A DNA stretch of 36,051 nucleotides, taken from the NCBI GenBank assembly GCA_934725085.1, contig CAKVAL010000017.1, positions 1-36,051 of the forward strand, read 5' to 3'. The notes under the pieces are model-generated. The model had not been told where the DNA came from. It saw nothing but the letters and a program-made list of their open reading frames with translations, and made no database searches. This stretch comes from an uncultured Erysipelotrichaceae bacterium. GTDB lineage: Bacteria > Bacillota_I > Bacilli_A > Erysipelotrichales > Erysipelotrichaceae. Made by a program: the position numbers and the translations under genes. Shown here piece by piece: positions 34,417 through 36,051 of this stretch (position 1 is the first letter of the stretch; each line of letters starts with the position of its first letter).

Positions 34417-34446
34417 AGAAGATGACTTAAATACCATCTTCTTTTT
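34417..34446 (+). terminator. terminator after pepT
   Basis: AGAAGATG (34417-34424) pairs with CATCTTCT (34435-34442), followed by T-rich sequence. It separates pepT from the TnpB unit. Confidence 0.85.
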
Positions 34447-34449
34447 AAG

Positions 34450-34458
34450 TTATCCACT
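34450..34458 (+). other. single DnaA-box-like sequence
   Basis: TTATCCACT differs from the consensus DnaA box TTATCCACA only at the last base. It stands alone, so it is no origin; it could be chance in AT-rich DNA or a DnaA titration site. Confidence 0.3.
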
Positions 34459-34534
34459 TTTCCACGTTGATAATGGGAATAAAATGGAAATAATTTGGGA
34501 ATAATTATCGATTTAGGTAGGGTAAGATAAAGAC

Positions 34535-35650
34535 ATGTATAAGTCTATTAAATATCGTATTTATCCAAATAAGAAACAATCAGAGATTATAAGTCAAACA
34601 TTTGGTTGTTGCAGAAAAATATGGAATCTTATTCTAGAAGACAAGATTAAATCTTATGAAACAAATCAAACATTTAGTAGTAAGTTGCTTAGTGATTTTG
34701 CAAAAGAATATACTTATCTAAATGATGTGGATTATTCGGCTTTATATAATACTCAAAAGAATCTTTTAACACTTATTAAAACAGATTTTAAGAAAAAAGG
34801 ATTTCCAAAGTTTAAATCATTTAATTATGGGAGAAAATCTTATACTACGAATAATTCTAATAACAGAATAGAACTGAAAGATAAGTATATAACGCTTCCT
34901 ATCGTTGGGGATTTAAAAAGCAAGATACATACACTTCCTAGAGAAGATGCTGTAATTCGATTTGCAACAATATCTAAAGATTCCGATGGAAGATATTATT
35001 GCTCAGTGACGTTTAAATGCACATTTGAGCCACTAAAGCAGATTATCGATACAAATAATGCAATCGGTCTAGATTATTGCTCAAACGGCTTGTATGTTGA
35101 CGATAAAGGCAATATAGGTACTAACCACAAATATTTTAAAGAATCTGAAAAGAAGTTAGCTAAGCTACAAAGAAGATTGGCTAAAAAACAAGGCGCTAAG
35201 AAAGGAGAAACAAAATCTAATAACTATTTAAAACAGTTACAAAAAGTTAATAAAGTGTATAGACATATTAAAAATCAACGAAATGATAATTTGCACAAAA
35301 TATCTAATGAGATAGCCAATCATTATGATGTAGTATGTGTAGAAGATTTAAATATGGTATCGATGTCACAAAAACCAAAACTAGGAAAATCAACAATGGA
35401 CAATGGATACGGATATTTTATTAGATATTTAGAATATAAGTTAAATAATAGAGGCAAGAAATTGATAAAAATAGGCAAATACTTTCCATCTTCTCAAATA
35501 TGTAGTAATTGTGGAAAGTTAAATTCTAAGATTAGAGATCTAAATATAAGAGATTGGGAATGTCCAGTTTGCGGTGCAAAACTAAATAGAGACATCAATG
35601 CAGCTATTAACATTAAGAATGAAGGATTAAGATTGTTAAGTCTTAAATAA
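34535..35650 (+). CDS. tnpB: TnpB, RNA-guided nuclease of an IS200/IS605-type element
   Basis: A 371-residue TnpB, the ancestor-type relative of Cas12. KYRIYPNKKQSEII opens the family. The RuvC catalytic residues are intact: D180 (IGLDYCSNG), E270 (VCVEDLNM) and D353 (NRDINAAINI). The zinc finger has C323, C326, C343 and C346. It uses an RNA from the element's right end to cut DNA beside a short TAM, which helps the element to be kept. No TnpA transposase is in the window, so this is a TnpB-only unit (IS1341-like) or depends on TnpA in trans. Only a weak GGTAGGG stands before the ATG. Length is usual. Confidence 0.93.
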   Translation: MYKSIKYRIYPNKKQSEIISQTFGCCRKIWNLILEDKIKSYETNQTFSSKLLSDFAKEYTYLNDVDYSALYNTQKNLLTLIKTDFKKKGFPKFKSFNYGRKSYTTNNSNNRIELKDKYITLPIVGDLKSKIHTLPREDAVIRFATISKDSDGRYYCSVTFKCTFEPLKQIIDTNNAIGLDYCSNGLYVDDKGNIGTNHKYFKESEKKLAKLQRRLAKKQGAKKGETKSNNYLKQLQKVNKVYRHIKNQRNDNLHKISNEIANHYDVVCVEDLNMVSMSQKPKLGKSTMDNGYGYFIRYLEYKLNNRGKKLIKIGKYFPSSQICSNCGKLNSKIRDLNIRDWECPVCGAKLNRDINAAINIKNEGLRLLSLK

Positions 35651-35670
35651 AATTAAAAATTATAAAATTT

Positions 35671-35783
35671 AGTAGGCTAGGGACTAGCCGATCTTATAAA
35701 GCTTGTGGAGATTATGTAAGACTTTTGAAAGCAATGGTCAATGAAGCAAGAAGCTGTTGTTTCTAGAACAATTGGTAGTCCAC
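35671..35783 (+). ncRNA. TnpB omega-RNA scaffold (right end of element)
   Basis: Behind tnpB stand blocks I recognise from IS605-type right ends: GGCTAG-GGA-CTAGCC (a six-pair hairpin at 35675-35689), CTTGTGGAGATTATGTAAGAC, CAATGAAGCAAGAAGC, a TTGTT/AACAA hairpin, and GGTAGTCCAC at 35774-35783. In characterised elements the scaffold ends at such a GTAGTTCAC-like end and the guide is the adjoining host DNA, here from 35784. The 5' end is unknown and probably lies inside tnpB; the exact right end is not certain. Confidence 0.7.
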
Positions 35784-35841
35784 GGTCGTGGCTAGACGGA
35801 ATATATAGCCAAGATAAATTAATAACCACGCCAACGACCGT
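35782..35841 (+). repeat. long inverted repeat at the TnpB right border
   Basis: ACGGTCGTGG (35782-35791) pairs with CCAACGACCGT (35831-35841) with a one-base bulge. Inside it GGCTA (35790-35794) can pair with TAGCC (35806-35810). The repeat straddles the predicted end of the element, so it is either part of a longer right end or a host structure. Confidence 0.5.
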
Positions 35842-35917
35842 TATTTAAGGGATGCTTAACATAAATTAAAAAAAGAACGAAAACAATCAAAATTATTAAA
35901 AAATATGCATAGATATA

Positions 35918-35946
35918 TTGCTTTTGTTTTGTAACTTTGGTACTAT
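35918..35946 (+). promoter_or_regulatory. first of two tandem promoters, probably for rRNA
   Basis: TTGCTT (35918-35923), 17 nt, TACTAT (35941-35946). The bases after the -10 box, AAATAGGCAC, recur after the second promoter. Between the two promoters lies a nested hairpin: TTGAAGA/TCTTCAA (35960-35966 with 35998-36004) around AGATGT/ACATCT (35972-35977 with 35986-35991). Confidence 0.6.
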
Positions 35947-36011
35947 AAATAGGCACTTCTTGAAGACCTAAAGATGTCTAAACAAACATCTAATAAATCT
36001 TCAAAAAGTTA

Positions 36012-36040
36012 TTGACATTAATACTTAGATTTGTTAGTAT
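36012..36040 (+). promoter_or_regulatory. second tandem promoter, probably for rRNA
   Basis: TTGACA (36012-36017), 17 nt, TAGTAT (36035-36040), followed by TAATAGGCACC to the window end. Two near-identical promoters 94 bp apart with the same discriminator are typical of rRNA operons (P1/P2). The rRNA itself is outside the window, so the assignment is inference. Confidence 0.65.
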
Positions 36041-36051
36041 TAATAGGCACC

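Noticed and set aside
34450..34458. Replication origin suggested by a DnaA-box-like sequence
   Set aside because: Only one box, no AT-rich unwinding element with further boxes, no dnaA or dnaN nearby.
1..36051. CRISPR array, tRNA genes or prophage genes
   Set aside because: I saw no regularly spaced repeats, no tRNA-like cloverleaf with conserved T-loop, and no integrase, capsid or terminase genes.

Overview
The window is a low-GC Firmicutes chromosome segment, most likely from the Erysipelotrichia or a close relative. The clues are strong A+T bias, the standard genetic code (TGA is a stop, TGG is Trp), Gram-positive style leader RNAs, lipoproteins and zinc-type S14 and L36, no L30 gene between S5 and L15, and an RpoB with a large insertion and Asn at the position of E. 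coli His526. The genus cannot be fixed from sequence reading alone. Every confident gene lies on the + strand.

Layout. 1-312 is AT-rich and holds no convincing gene. 313-3574 is an accessory cassette: two paralogous soluble proteins of an uncharacterised family (they look like DUF6935) alternate with three acidic lipoproteins. 3591-7401 is a beta-glucoside locus: a promoter with an overlapping CcpA (cre) site, a ribonucleic antiterminator plus terminator, a LicT-type antiterminator, a PTS IIBC permease without its IIA domain, and a GH1 6-phospho-beta-glucosidase. 7489-8121 is a YczE/YitT-type membrane protein.

8139-17832 is the L10 - L7/L12 - methyltransferase - rpoB - rpoC operon, with an extended -10 promoter, an L10-binding leader and an attenuator. 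A Sel1-repeat protein (17907-18602) follows. 18840-33063 is one very long S10/spc/alpha operon with its own promoter and a folded leader: S10, L3, L4, L23, L2, S19, L22, S3, L16, L29, S17, L14, L24, L5, S14, S8, L6, L18, S5, L15, SecY, Adk, Map, IF-1, L36, S13, S11, RpoA, L17, closed by a strong terminator. It supplies ribosomal proteins, RNA polymerase alpha, protein export, nucleotide balance and N-terminal Met removal from one growth-linked transcript.

33119-34446 is a peptidase T gene broken by a 61-bp insertion bounded by an 11-bp direct repeat. Removing one repeat unit restores the reading frame and the catalytic FTPDEEIG motif exactly. 34535-35783 is an orphan TnpB (RNA-guided nuclease of IS200/IS605-type elements) with intact catalytic residues and a recognisable omega-RNA scaffold downstream, but no TnpA in the window. 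35918-36051 carries two similar sigma-A promoters 94 bp apart, the arrangement expected ahead of an rRNA operon, which would start just beyond the window.

The observations most worth following are the reversible pepT insertion, the DUF6935/lipoprotein cassette, the natural Asn at the rifampicin-site position 526, the S10-operon leader fold, and the TnpB/omega-RNA unit next to the putative rRNA promoters.
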